A stretch of DNA of 64,000 nucleotides, taken from Pseudoduganella namucuonensis (lineage in GTDB: Bacteria; Pseudomonadota; Gammaproteobacteria; Burkholderiales; Burkholderiaceae_D). Shown here one piece after another: positions 35,052 to 43,620 of this stretch. The notes beneath the pieces were generated by a model. That model made no database searches. It was not told the origin of the DNA and worked only from the letters and a program-made list of their open reading frames with translations. The stretch covers positions 1 through 64,000 of the forward strand of contig NZ_FPBO01000010.1 in assembly GCF_900116645.1 (NCBI RefSeq). The letters run 5' to 3'. The position numbers and the translations under genes are program-made. Positions within the stretch are counted from its first letter, which is position 1. Each line of letters begins with the position of its first letter.

Positions 35052-37459
35052 TGGCGAACGAAGAGCGGGACGGCGAAGCCCTGGAGCGGGGCAAGGCCCT
35101 GGGCGACGCGGGCAAGAGCGTCGGCGCGGCGCTGATGAAGACGGTGGGCGCGTCGGCCGAATATCAATCCATCCTGCGCGACATCGCGAAGCCGGCGGGG
35201 CCGGAAGACAAGGTGGATGAAAAGAAGGTCGCCACGCGGTTGGCGGACATGTCCGCCGAAAACGGCATGGACGCGGTGGTGCTGGGCAAGGCGGTCCGGC
35301 GGATGATGGACGACGGCGTCGAGCGGCAGGCGGCGCTGGCGGCGGCGCCGGTGCTGGCCCGCTTCTCGGTGGGCCAGGGCGCCGACGCCGACGACAGCGC
35401 GAAGCTGGTGAGCGCCCTGAGCCGGAAAGCGGGCATCCCGGTGGAGCGGATGGAGGCCGCGCTGGGCAGCGTGGCCAAGTTCGGCAACGACAACAACATC
35501 AGCCGCGCCGACATGGCCAAGGTGCTGCCGGGCATGTTGCGCGATCTGGAAAGCCTGGGCATCACCGGCATGGACGCGGTGCACCAGGCCAACGCGGTGC
35601 TGAAGGCGCAGTTGGGCGACAGCGCCGATCCGAAGGAGATCGCCAAGCACTTCCATGCGCAGGCGGTGAAGCTGCGCGGCAACGGCAGCGAGGCGGACAT
35701 CGCCAAGGGGGCGGCCACCGTCAGGAAGCTCGTGCCGGTGGGGCTGGTCGAGCAAGCCGAGCCGGACTACCTCGAGCGGGACGTGCGGCATGAGCGGGAC
35801 AAGTCCGAAACGAAATGGAGCGAGGCGGGCCGGGCGGGACAGGGCGTGTCGATCGCCATCGGCGACGCCTTGCGTCCGGCCAGCGATTTCGCCGCCGAGC
35901 AGCTGACCGCGCTGGGCAACGGCGCGGCCTCGCTCGCGAGGGCGTTTCCGGCGGCGGTGGTGGCGCTCACTGGCGCGCTGGCGGTGGGCGCGACGGTGGC
36001 CGCCGCGAGGACGCTGCCCAAGGCCGGCAAGGCCGCATGGAATACCGCCAAGACTTATCTGCTGGGGAAGGGCGGCGAGCCGGGCGCGGCGCCGGAGGCG
36101 GGAAGCGACGCGCCGGCGGGCGGTGTGCAGCGTGTGTTCGTCACCAACTGGCGCGATGAGGGACAGCATGACGGGCCCGGCGGAACCGGCGACGGCGCCG
36201 GTGAGCGACGCGGACGCGGCAGGCGCGGCGGACCAGGCGGACCAGGCGGACGAGGCGGACGAGGCGGCAGGAGCGGGAACGGGAACGGGAACGGGAACGG
36301 GAACGGCGGGAGTGGCGGGAGTGGCGGAAGCGGAGGAAGCGGAGGAAGCGGCGGGCCCGGGCGCGGTGGCGGTCCCGCGGCCGGGCAGGGCGGCGCGGGC
36401 AGGCCGGGCTTGCTGCGCCGCGGCTGGTCGGCGATCCGCGATTCCGGCGCCGTCGGCCGGGTGGCGTCGGTGGGCAGGGCGGTCGCGCCAGCGGCGCTCG
36501 GCCTGGCGCGGACAGCGGCCGGGATAGGCCTGGCTTATCAGGGCCTGAGTCTCATCAAGGCGCTGGCCGGCGGTACGCCGACGGAGCGGATGCGTGAATT
36601 CGGCGGTCTGCTGGCCGCGGGGGCCGGAGCCGCCGTCGGGCGGGTCGGCGGGGCGCTGGCCGTGCGCGCCGTTGGTGGCGCGCTCGCGGCGCGCGTCGTT
36701 GGCGGCGGCTTGGGGGCGCTGCTCGGGCCCGCCGGCATGTACGCGGGGATGACCGCCGCCCATTTCCTCTGGGCGAAGTATGGGGACACGGCGGTCGAAT
36801 GGTTCAACAAGCCCCGCCCGCAAGTCCAGGCGGCCACGCCCGCCCCGGTCCCGGCGGGGTTCGGCAAGGCGCCCAACGCCTTTCAGAATCTGGCCGCGCA
36901 ACATGGCGCGGCGGCCGGAAGCGGCGTCCCCGGTCTGCTGCCCGGCCTGCTGACGGCGGCGCCACCCGCGTTGACGCCGTTGCTGTCATCGCAGCCGGTG
37001 GCGTGGGCGCCGGCCGTTGCGGCAGTCAGCTTTTCCACGACGCGGCGTCCGGCCCATGCGCCTTTGTCGACAACGCCGGACAACGCCGCGGAGCTGACGG
37101 CCGCCGCCGATGCCGCGGCGCGCGGCGCGACGGCCGGCACGGCGGCAGCTGTGGCCGCGGCGGCGAAGGCGGCAACGGCGACAACGGCGGCGGCGGCTAC
37201 CGCGGCTGCGGCCGTGGCGCCGCCGGGCGTCGCCGCGAGCGCGCGGCGCGCCGGCCCGGGGGCACCGGCGCCCGCGCCGGTTCCCCAGCAATTCAATTTC
37301 AAACCCAACGTGATGATCACCGTGCAGGGCGACGCGCGCGATCCGCTCGGGATCGCCAACGAACTAATGCCGCACCTGCGGCTGCTGTTCGAGCAATTCC
37401 AGGCGCAGCAGCGGCGCGACGCCATGCACGATCCAGTAACGAGTTTAGGAGGTTCTTGA
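35051..37459 (+). CDS. Tail tape measure protein with glycine-rich linker
   Basis: The 802-residue protein sits in the tape-measure position after gpE/E' and sets tube length. Residues 1-260 are helical (repeats of PVLARFSVGQGADADDS type) and residues about 290-335 are hydrophobic. Residues 370-450 are a low-complexity linker of Gly, Ser, Arg and Asn (GNGNGNGNG, GGSGGSGGSGG). A second hydrophobic helical region (about 465-590) follows, then an Ala/Pro-rich stretch and a C-terminal helix (LRLLFEQFQAQQRRDAM). It starts with ATG 35051 behind AAGGAGG; the stop overlaps gpU. Confidence 0.9.
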   Translation: MANEERDGEALERGKALGDAGKSVGAALMKTVGASAEYQSILRDIAKPAGPEDKVDEKKVATRLADMSAENGMDAVVLGKAVRRMMDDGVERQAALAAAPVLARFSVGQGADADDSAKLVSALSRKAGIPVERMEAALGSVAKFGNDNNISRADMAKVLPGMLRDLESLGITGMDAVHQANAVLKAQLGDSADPKEIAKHFHAQAVKLRGNGSEADIAKGAATVRKLVPVGLVEQAEPDYLERDVRHERDKSETKWSEAGRAGQGVSIAIGDALRPASDFAAEQLTALGNGAASLARAFPAAVVALTGALAVGATVAAARTLPKAGKAAWNTAKTYLLGKGGEPGAAPEAGSDAPAGGVQRVFVTNWRDEGQHDGPGGTGDGAGERRGRGRRGGPGGPGGRGGRGGRSGNGNGNGNGNGGSGGSGGSGGSGGSGGPGRGGGPAAGQGGAGRPGLLRRGWSAIRDSGAVGRVASVGRAVAPAALGLARTAAGIGLAYQGLSLIKALAGGTPTERMREFGGLLAAGAGAAVGRVGGALAVRAVGGALAARVVGGGLGALLGPAGMYAGMTAAHFLWAKYGDTAVEWFNKPRPQVQAATPAPVPAGFGKAPNAFQNLAAQHGAAAGSGVPGLLPGLLTAAPPALTPLLSSQPVAWAPAVAAVSFSTTRRPAHAPLSTTPDNAAELTAAADAAARGATAGTAAAVAAAAKAATATTAAAATAAAAVAPPGVAASARRAGPGAPAPAPVPQQFNFKPNVMITVQGDARDPLGIANELMPHLRLLFEQFQAQQRRDAMHDPVTSLGGS

Positions 37460-38373
37460 TGAGCATCACTTCATGGATCAGCCAAGCCACCGGCGAGGTG
37501 GCCCGCGCCGCCGAGCGCGTGAACAAGGCGGAGTCGGAACTGGCGCGGCGCGTCGAACGCCAGGCGGTCAAGCTCACGACGGCGGCGGACCAGGCCGTCG
37601 GCCATATCGAAAACGCGGCCAGGCTGGTGGCTTCCGCCGCCGGAACGGTGACCCGCGCGCTGCCTTTGCTGGAGGGCGACGTGGTGCGCCGCGGCATCGG
37701 CGTGATCGGCGCCGCCGCCGGCAAGCTGGCGGCCAGCCGCATCGAGGCGGTGCGGGGCGCGGCGGCCACGCTGCGGGGCGCCGTCGCCGGCCTGGAGCAA
37801 AAGGTGGGCGCGCTGGGCGGCGTGGGCGCGGCGGCGCAGGCGCCGCCCGTCGTGCCGTCGTCCACGCTCAAGACGGCGCCCACGGCGGCCGACACACCGG
37901 CCGCGGCGGCCGCCATGAAGCACCTGCTGGTGCTGTGCGCGGACGACGGCGCGCGCTACCACTTCGGCCTGTCGTCGTCGGCGTTCGACTCCTTGCGGCG
38001 GCAATCGACCTTCGGCATCGAAGGCGTGCCGCGGCTGGGCAGGCGGGACGCGACGCAGGCGGTGGGCCAGGGCTCGGAATCGCTGTCGCTGTCCGGCACG
38101 GTGTTCGTGTCGAAACTGGCGGCGCGGGAGGCGGCCGCGACGGGCCCGTACGCGGACCTGGAGCAGGACGTCGCCGAGCTGGACAAACTGCGCCGGATCG
38201 GCCTGGCCCTGCGGCCGCTGCTGCTGACCACCGGCTATGGTGACGTGCTGGGCCGCTGGTACATGGGCGCGCTGACCGAGGAGCAGGGCGGCCTGCGCGC
38301 GGGCGGCCACGCGAGGAAGCAAACCTTTACTTTGGAGTTCAAACGCTATGGCGATGATTATCAGAAGCGCTGA
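37459..38373 (+). CDS. Tail protein gpU with helical N-terminal extension
   Basis: The 304-residue protein is about twice P2 gpU. The C-terminal half (about 150-304; FGLSSSAFDSLRRQSTFGIEGVPRLGRRDATQ, LRPLLLTTGYGDVLGRWYMGAL) matches the gpU family, which finishes the tube end. The N-terminal 150 residues are amphipathic helix with an Ala/Val-rich segment, like part of a tape measure. It starts on the A of the previous TGA and overlaps gpX by 26 bases. Confidence 0.85.
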   Translation: MSITSWISQATGEVARAAERVNKAESELARRVERQAVKLTTAADQAVGHIENAARLVASAAGTVTRALPLLEGDVVRRGIGVIGAAAGKLAASRIEAVRGAAATLRGAVAGLEQKVGALGGVGAAAQAPPVVPSSTLKTAPTAADTPAAAAAMKHLLVLCADDGARYHFGLSSSAFDSLRRQSTFGIEGVPRLGRRDATQAVGQGSESLSLSGTVFVSKLAAREAAATGPYADLEQDVAELDKLRRIGLALRPLLLTTGYGDVLGRWYMGALTEEQGGLRAGGHARKQTFTLEFKRYGDDYQKR

Positions 38374-38554
38374 CGGCGACGTGCTGGACAGCCTGTGCCA
38401 CGCGCACTACGGCCGGCTGGCGGGGACGGTGGAGGCGGTGTACGCGGCCAATCCCGGCCTGGCGGCCAGGCCGCAGCCGTTCGCGGCGGGCGTGGTGATA
38501 CGCCTGCCGGACCTGGTCCCGCCGCGCGCCGACGTGGTGCGCCTATGGACTTGA
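38348..38554 (+). CDS. Tail protein X (LysM-like)
   Basis: The 68-residue protein has the gpX/LysM form: GDVLDSLCHAHYG near the N-terminus and VEAVYAANPGLAA followed by GVVIRLPDL. In P2 it acts at the tail tip. The start lies within the 3' end of gpU. Confidence 0.9.
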   Translation: MAMIIRSADGDVLDSLCHAHYGRLAGTVEAVYAANPGLAARPQPFAAGVVIRLPDLVPPRADVVRLWT

Positions 38555-38563
38555 GGAGCGGAC

Positions 38564-39595
38564 ATGCGCGCTGAATTCCAGGTGCTGGCCGACGGCAGCG
38601 ACATCTCGCCGCTGCTGCGAGACCGGCTGATCAGCATCCAGATCACCGACAAACCCGGCCTGGCGGCCGACACTTGCGAGATCCGCATCGACGACCGCGA
38701 CGGCAAGGTGGCGGTGCCGCCCAAGGGCGCCAGCCTGCGGGTGTCGCTGGGCTGGGCCGGCCGCGGCCTGTCGGCCATGGGCACCTTCAAGATCGACGAG
38801 GTCACGCTGGAGAGTTCGCCGATGACGCTGACGCTGCACGGCCGGAGCGCGGACTTGCGCAAGGGCGCCAAGTCGCAGCGCAGCGAGGGCTACGAGGCCA
38901 CCACGCTGGCGGCCATCGTCGGGCAGGTGGCGCGGCGCCAGGGCTGGAAGCCGGAGTGCCGGGTGGAGGCCGCGGTGCCGCGCGCTGACCAGATCAACGA
39001 GAGCGATCTGCATTTCATCACGCGGATGGCGCTCGCCCACGGCGCGACGGCGGCGGTGAAGGCGGGCCGGCTGCTGGTGCTGCCGCGCGGCGGCGGCAAG
39101 TCCGCCGGCGGCGCGGCCCTGCCGGTGACCACCCTGATGCCCTACATGCTGTCGCACTACCGCTTCACCTTCGCGGACCGGGCCAGCGTGGGGGCGGTGA
39201 AAACCGTGTCGCACGACGCCGCCACCGGCCGGCAGGCGGTGGCCGTGGCGGGCAACGCCGGCGGCGCGGCCGATGGCGCCGTGCTGATCGAGCGCCATGT
39301 GTGCGGCAGCCCGCAGGCCGCGCAGGCGTCGGCCTCGGCGCGGCTGGCGGCGCTGAACCGGGCCACGGCCAGCGGCGTGCTGACCATGTCCGGCCGCGCC
39401 GACATCGGCGCGGAGTGCAGGCTGGCGCTGGAAGACTTCAAGGCCGAGCTGAACGGCGTGTACCTGGTGGAGTCGGTGACCCACATCCACGACGGCAAGT
39501 CGTGGCGGATGCAGGTGGCCGTCAACGCCGACAACGGCGGCAAGACCGGCGCCGCGACAGGGAAAGGAAAGGAGGGACCCGCGCTGGTGGCCTGA
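38564..39595 (+). CDS. Baseplate hub protein gpD
   Basis: The 343-residue protein is the gpD (late control D) hub: DRLISIQITDKPGLAADTCE, VRIDDRDGKVAVP, GRSADLRKGAKSQRSEGYEATTLAAIVGQ and ESDLHFITRMALAHGA. It forms the central hub holding the spike. The name reflects P2 genetics, not a regulatory function. It is the last structural gene, followed by the lysis cassette. Confidence 0.93.
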   Translation: MRAEFQVLADGSDISPLLRDRLISIQITDKPGLAADTCEIRIDDRDGKVAVPPKGASLRVSLGWAGRGLSAMGTFKIDEVTLESSPMTLTLHGRSADLRKGAKSQRSEGYEATTLAAIVGQVARRQGWKPECRVEAAVPRADQINESDLHFITRMALAHGATAAVKAGRLLVLPRGGGKSAGGAALPVTTLMPYMLSHYRFTFADRASVGAVKTVSHDAATGRQAVAVAGNAGGAADGAVLIERHVCGSPQAAQASASARLAALNRATASGVLTMSGRADIGAECRLALEDFKAELNGVYLVESVTHIHDGKSWRMQVAVNADNGGKTGAATGKGKEGPALVA

Positions 39596-39613
39596 AAACC
39601 GGGCCCGCGCAAC

Positions 39614-39639
39614 GCCGCCCCCGGGCGGCATTCTTTTTT
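39614..39639 (+). terminator. Hairpin terminator between gpD and the lysis genes
   Basis: 7-bp stem GCCGCCC / GGGCGGC followed by ATTCTTTTTT. The next gene's ribosome binding site follows at once. Confidence 0.7.
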
Positions 39640-39652
39640 GAAAGGAGAGCAT

Positions 39653-40027
39653 ATGACAGAACCCGCAAGCTCGACCGCGTCGATCGCCATCGCCGCCGGC
39701 ACCATCACGCTGAGCGGTTCCGTGTTCGGCGTGCAGTACGACGCGCTGCTGGCCGGCTTTTTCGGCGGCCTGGTGTCGTTGGCCTACCTGCCGGCCATGT
39801 CGGCGCTGAAGGTCGCCAGCACGGTGGCCGGCTCGGCGCTGGTGGCCGGCTTCTTCGCGCCCGTCATCGCGGCCACTGCGCTGCACTATTTCCCCTGGCT
39901 GCTCAGCGTGGGCGACTTCATGCGCCTGGCCGGCGGCGCCGCACTGGGCATCGCGTCCCAGGTGCTGATCCCCGCCGCGCTGAAACGCCTGCGCGGCTTT
40001 ATCACCAAACAAGGAGACATCCCATGA
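39653..40027 (+). CDS. Holin-like membrane protein 1
   Basis: The 124-residue protein has three hydrophobic segments (about 10-30, 40-58, 62-85) and a basic tail (KRLRGFITKQGDIP), fitting a holin. It sits two genes before the lysozyme. ATG 39653 follows AAAGGAGAGC; the stop overlaps the next ATG (ATGA). Confidence 0.8.
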   Translation: MTEPASSTASIAIAAGTITLSGSVFGVQYDALLAGFFGGLVSLAYLPAMSALKVASTVAGSALVAGFFAPVIAATALHYFPWLLSVGDFMRLAGGAALGIASQVLIPAALKRLRGFITKQGDIP

Positions 40028-40497
40028 TACTTTCCCTGCTTTCCATGCTGGGCGGCGGCCTGCTGCGCCTGCTGCCCGAGCTGTTCACCATCCTCGGCAA
40101 GAAAACCGATTACGCGCACGAACTGGCGATGCTGGACCGCCAGTGCCAGCTGGAGCGGACGCGCGCGGCCGGCCGCCAGGCGCTGGCGGAATACCAGGGC
40201 GGCGTGGCCGAGACGCTGGCGCTGCTGGACGCGCAGCAGTCCGCGCTGCGCGGCCAGATGCGCCCGCTGGGCATGCGCTGGGTGGACGCGCTGAACTTCC
40301 TGGTGCGCCCGCTGGCCACGTATTACGTGCTGGCGCTGTACGGCCTGGCCAAGCTGGCGATGTACATGACGGCGACCGCTGCCGGCATTTCCGGCTGGGA
40401 CGCGATCCTGCGCATCTACGACGCGGAGGACCGCGCCATCCTGTCCGGCATCCTGGCGTTCTGGTTCGTCGGCCGCGTGTTCGACCGGCGCAAATGA
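40024..40497 (+). CDS. Holin-like membrane protein 2 (3-TM type)
   Basis: The 157-residue protein has an N-terminal hydrophobic stretch, a charged helical loop (about 30-85), two more hydrophobic segments (about 95-115 and 135-150) and a basic end. The segment NFLVRPLATYYVLALYGLAK resembles the three-TM holin family first described in gene-transfer agents. Whether both membrane proteins are needed for lysis, or one is an antiholin, cannot be told. Confidence 0.75.
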   Translation: MILSLLSMLGGGLLRLLPELFTILGKKTDYAHELAMLDRQCQLERTRAAGRQALAEYQGGVAETLALLDAQQSALRGQMRPLGMRWVDALNFLVRPLATYYVLALYGLAKLAMYMTATAAGISGWDAILRIYDAEDRAILSGILAFWFVGRVFDRRK

Positions 40498-40970
40498 CGA
40501 TGGCGGAGAACGATCATCCGGAGGCGCTGCTGGCCGCGCTGGCGCTGATACGCCGTTTCGAGGGCTGCCGCCTGCGCGCCTACCAGGACGTGGCGGGCGT
40601 CTGGACCATAGGCTGGGGCGAGACGCTGGACGTGCGCCCCGGCATGGTGTGGACGCGGGGCGAGGCCGATGCGCGATTGCTGGCGCGCGTGGCCGAGTTC
40701 ATGCTGGCGGTGCTGCGGCGCTGTCCGGCGCTGCACCTGGAGCCGCCGCCGCGGCTGGCCGCGTGCACGTCGCTGGCGTACAACATCGGCGTCGGCGCGT
40801 TCGGGGCCAGCTCGGTTTGCCGCCGGCTCATGAACGGCGACGGCGCCGGCGCGGCCGACGGTTTCCTGCTGTGGAACAAGGCTGGCGGGCGCGTGGTGGC
40901 GGGACTGGCCCGCAGGCGCGAGGCGGAACGCGCGCTGTATCTGTCTTGCGACGACGCGCACATTGTTTAA
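40494..40970 (+). CDS. Endolysin, T4-type lysozyme (GH24)
   Basis: The 158-residue muramidase has the T4 triad E23-D32-T38 with exact T4 spacing (RRFEGCRLRAYQDVAGVWTIGWGE), and an SLAYNIGVGAFGASS block. No signal peptide or SAR segment is seen, so it needs a holin. It would release particles by lysing the producer. It overlaps the previous gene (ATGA) and is the last gene of the cluster; no spanin gene is visible. Confidence 0.9.
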   Translation: MTMAENDHPEALLAALALIRRFEGCRLRAYQDVAGVWTIGWGETLDVRPGMVWTRGEADARLLARVAEFMLAVLRRCPALHLEPPPRLAACTSLAYNIGVGAFGASSVCRRLMNGDGAGAADGFLLWNKAGGRVVAGLARRREAERALYLSCDDAHIV

Positions 40971-41068
40971 GCTGGATCAAGGCGGACTGTGCGACGTTGC
41001 GCAATGCCATCGCTATACTGCAAAGATCGCGCGGCGTTTTCACGGCCGCCGTTCTTGGGAGAACCGTC

Positions 41069-41593
41069 ATGCGCCCGCATCCCGTCAATGCGTGCATCTG
41101 GGAGCGCCTGCAAAAGCTCAGGGGCCTGGAACAGCGCCTGGTCGCCATCGGCCTGCCCGGTTTCCTGGCGCGCGTGCCCTACTGGCTGTTTTCCCTTCAG
41201 TACTGTTACGAGATGGAAGCGAAAATCGCCCGCATCCGCCGCATTTCCCACCGCATCCGCAGCTGGCACGATTCGATGCAGACCCTGTGCACGCGCGAGG
41301 GCGCCGAGCTGGAACTGATCGACATCGGCCTGGGCATGCGCGACGACATCGAATCCACCAAGCGCACGCTGGCCGACCTGCGCGAGATCTGCATGGATGT
41401 GACGCGGCTGTTCGGCGGCGTCGGCTACAGTTCGCGCCGGCTGTTGCGCATGGAGGACGATTTCGTCGGGCTGCTGTCGCAGTCCTACGAGACGGCCAAC
41501 GCCCTGCAGAGTTTGCTGGCCGACCACGACCGGAAGGCGCTGGCCATGCTGCGCCAGCAGCACGACGCGGCCGCCGCGCAGGAACGCGCTTAA
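41069..41593 (+). CDS. Hypothetical helical protein downstream of the tailocin
   Basis: I do not recognise this 174-residue protein. It is mostly helical and charged, with heptad-like patterns (about 45-75 and 110-165). One moderate hydrophobic stretch (PGFLARVPYWLFSLQY, about 30-47) could contact membrane. The ATG follows TTGGGAGAACCGTC, and TATACT (41014-41019) in the 98-base gap could be a -10, so it may have its own promoter. Its stop overlaps the convergent oxidoreductase stop by four bases. Confidence 0.75.
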   Translation: MRPHPVNACIWERLQKLRGLEQRLVAIGLPGFLARVPYWLFSLQYCYEMEAKIARIRRISHRIRSWHDSMQTLCTREGAELELIDIGLGMRDDIESTKRTLADLREICMDVTRLFGGVGYSSRRLLRMEDDFVGLLSQSYETANALQSLLADHDRKALAMLRQQHDAAAAQERA

Positions 41594-42603
41594 AACCCCT
41601 CCAGCACGATCTTGCCCTTGGCGCGGTTGCTCTCGATCAGCGCGTGCGCGCGCTTCAGGTTGGCCGCGTTGATGGTTCCGTAGCGTTCGCCCAGCGTGGT
41701 CTTCAGCACGCCGCTGTCGACCAGTTGCGCCACGTCGTTGAGCAGCGCGTGCTGCTTCGCCATGTCGGCGGTCTCGAACATCGAGCGGGTGAACATGAAT
41801 TCCCAGTGCAGCGACACGCTCTTGCGCTTGAGCAGGCGCACGTCCAGCGCGGCCGGGTCGTCGATCAGGGCCAGCTTGCCTTGCGGCGCGATCAGTTCGG
41901 CGATGGCGGCGAAATGGGCGTCGGTCTGGTTCAGCGCCGCCACATAATTCACCAGCGGCAGGCCCAGGCGCTTGATCTCCCGGTCCAGCGGCTGGCCGTG
42001 GTCGATCACGTGGTGGGCGCCCAGGCCTTCGACCCAGGCCGCCGTGTCCGGGCGGGAGGCGGTGGCGATCACGGTCAGCCCGGTCAGCTGGCGCGCCAAC
42101 TGCACCAGGATGGAACCGACGCCGCCGGCGGCGCCGATCACCAGCAGCGACTGGCCGCGCGCGTCCGGCGCCCGGGCCACCTCCAGCCGGTCGAACAGCA
42201 ATTCCCAGGCGGTGATGGCGGTCAAGGGCAGGGCGGCGGCCTGGCCGAAGTCCAGCGTCCTCGGCTTGTGGCCGGCGATGCGCTCGTCCACCAGGTGCAG
42301 CTCGCTGTTGGTGCCGGCGCGCGTCAGCGAACCGGCGTACCAGACCTCGTCGCCCGGCTTGAACAGGGTCACGTCCGGCCCCACGGCCTTGACCACGCCG
42401 GCGGCGTCCCAGCCGATGACTTTCAGCTCGCCCTCCGCGGGCGCGACATTCCTGCGGATCTTGGTGTCGACCGGATTGACGGACACCGCCCTCACCTCCA
42501 CCAGCAGGTCGCGCCCGGACGCTTGCGGCGCCGGCAGTTCGACGTCGATCAGCGCGTCGTCGTGGGTGATGGGGTGGGAGGCGCGGTAGGCGACGGCTTT
42601 CAT
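41590..42603 (-). CDS. Zinc-type alcohol dehydrogenase-like / quinone oxidoreductase
   Basis: The 337-residue MDR-family NADPH enzyme opens MKAVAYRASHPITHDDALIDVELP and has a GAAGGVGS nucleotide-binding loop. It lacks the Cys/His zinc ligands of classic alcohol dehydrogenases, as in ZADH/YhdH-like quinone reductases. ATG 42603 follows AGGAGTATCACCTT. It is divergent from a LysR regulator across about 100 bases, the usual arrangement for control by that regulator in response to electrophiles. Confidence 0.9.
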   Translation of the reverse strand: MKAVAYRASHPITHDDALIDVELPAPQASGRDLLVEVRAVSVNPVDTKIRRNVAPAEGELKVIGWDAAGVVKAVGPDVTLFKPGDEVWYAGSLTRAGTNSELHLVDERIAGHKPRTLDFGQAAALPLTAITAWELLFDRLEVARAPDARGQSLLVIGAAGGVGSILVQLARQLTGLTVIATASRPDTAAWVEGLGAHHVIDHGQPLDREIKRLGLPLVNYVAALNQTDAHFAAIAELIAPQGKLALIDDPAALDVRLLKRKSVSLHWEFMFTRSMFETADMAKQHALLNDVAQLVDSGVLKTTLGERYGTINAANLKRAHALIESNRAKGKIVLEGF

Positions 42604-42705
42604 AAGGTGATACTCCTGTCGTTTGTTCAATACGGGTATCATCATTTATTTGCCGGCGAAGAAAAAGAGCCTTATCCGTGAAACACTTTCAAAGGAATCG
42701 AGAGA

Positions 42706-43605
42706 ATGCTGCGGCTGGATGATTTGACCGTGTTCGTGCGCACCGCCGACCTGGGCAGCCTGTCGGCGGCGGCGCGCAGCCTGGAGATCTCGCCGGCGCT
42801 GGCCAGCGCCGCGCTCAAGCGGCTGGAGACGGAACTGGGCCTGCGCCTGTTCGCGCGCACCACGCGCTCGCTGCGCTTGACGGATGAGGGGGAGCAATAC
42901 CTGCGGCAGGCGCGCGAGGCGCTGCGCCTGTTGAAGGAGGGGCGCGACAATCTGATGCAGCGCATGGAGGCGCAGGGCGGCACGCTGAAGATCGCGATGC
43001 CGTCCGACCTGGGCCGCAACGTGCTGCTGCCGTGGCTGGACAAGTTCCAGGCCCGCTATCCCAAGGTGCACTACCAGATCAGCGTCAGCGACCGGCAGGC
43101 CGACATGTACCGGCAACCGGTGGACCTGGCGCTGCGCTATGGCAGGCAGGACGACTCCAGCCTGATCGCCATGCCGATCGCGCCGGACAACCGGCGCGTG
43201 CTGGCGGCGTCGCCGGACTATCTCCGCAAGCACGGCGGCCTGGCCTCGCTCGACGAGCTGGGGCGCCACAACTGCCTGTGCTACGCGCTGGACGACGTGG
43301 TCCACGACCGCTGGACCTTCCACCCGCCCGACGGCGCGGGGCCGGTGACGGTGGCCGTGCGCGGCGACCGCTGCGCCGACGACGCCGACCTGGTGCGCCG
43401 CTGGGCCGTGGCCGGCGCGGGCATCGCCTACAAATCGAGGATGGACCTGTCCGAGGATCTGCGCGCCGGCCGGCTGCAAGCGCTGCTGCCCGATATCCCG
43501 GGCGAACCGACGCCGCTGCACCTGGTCTGCACGCACCGCTCGCAAGTGACGCCGACGGTGCTGCTGTTGCGCGACTTTCTCAGGGCGCAGTACCAGCAAA
43601 TGTAG
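42706..43605 (+). CDS. LysR-family transcription regulator
   Basis: The 299-residue protein has an N-terminal winged helix (about 3-62, LSAAARSLEISPALASAALKRLETELGLRLF) and a C-terminal periplasmic-binding-type effector domain with a YGRQDDSSLIA pocket segment. It likely regulates the divergent oxidoreductase. The ATG follows AAAGGAATCGAGAGA. It ends 15 bases before the convergent small gene. Confidence 0.92.
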   Translation: MLRLDDLTVFVRTADLGSLSAAARSLEISPALASAALKRLETELGLRLFARTTRSLRLTDEGEQYLRQAREALRLLKEGRDNLMQRMEAQGGTLKIAMPSDLGRNVLLPWLDKFQARYPKVHYQISVSDRQADMYRQPVDLALRYGRQDDSSLIAMPIAPDNRRVLAASPDYLRKHGGLASLDELGRHNCLCYALDDVVHDRWTFHPPDGAGPVTVAVRGDRCADDADLVRRWAVAGAGIAYKSRMDLSEDLRAGRLQALLPDIPGEPTPLHLVCTHRSQVTPTVLLLRDFLRAQYQQM

Positions 43606-43620
43606 GGGAGCGGCGCCGCC

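Larger units (their letters stand above)
18526..40970. other. Contractile phage-tail-like particle cluster (tailocin)
   Basis: It carries a regulatory pair, a complete P2-order contractile tail set, fibre, holin-like proteins and endolysin. No capsid, scaffold, portal, terminase, head-completion, integrase or replication gene lies within or beside it. This is the defining gene content of R-type tailocins. The flanking genes (chemoreceptor, quinone oxidoreductase) are chromosomal. Confidence 0.87.

Noticed and set aside
18526-40970. Complete P2-like prophage
   Set aside because: No integrase, replication, capsid, portal or terminase gene, and no attachment repeats seen at the edges.
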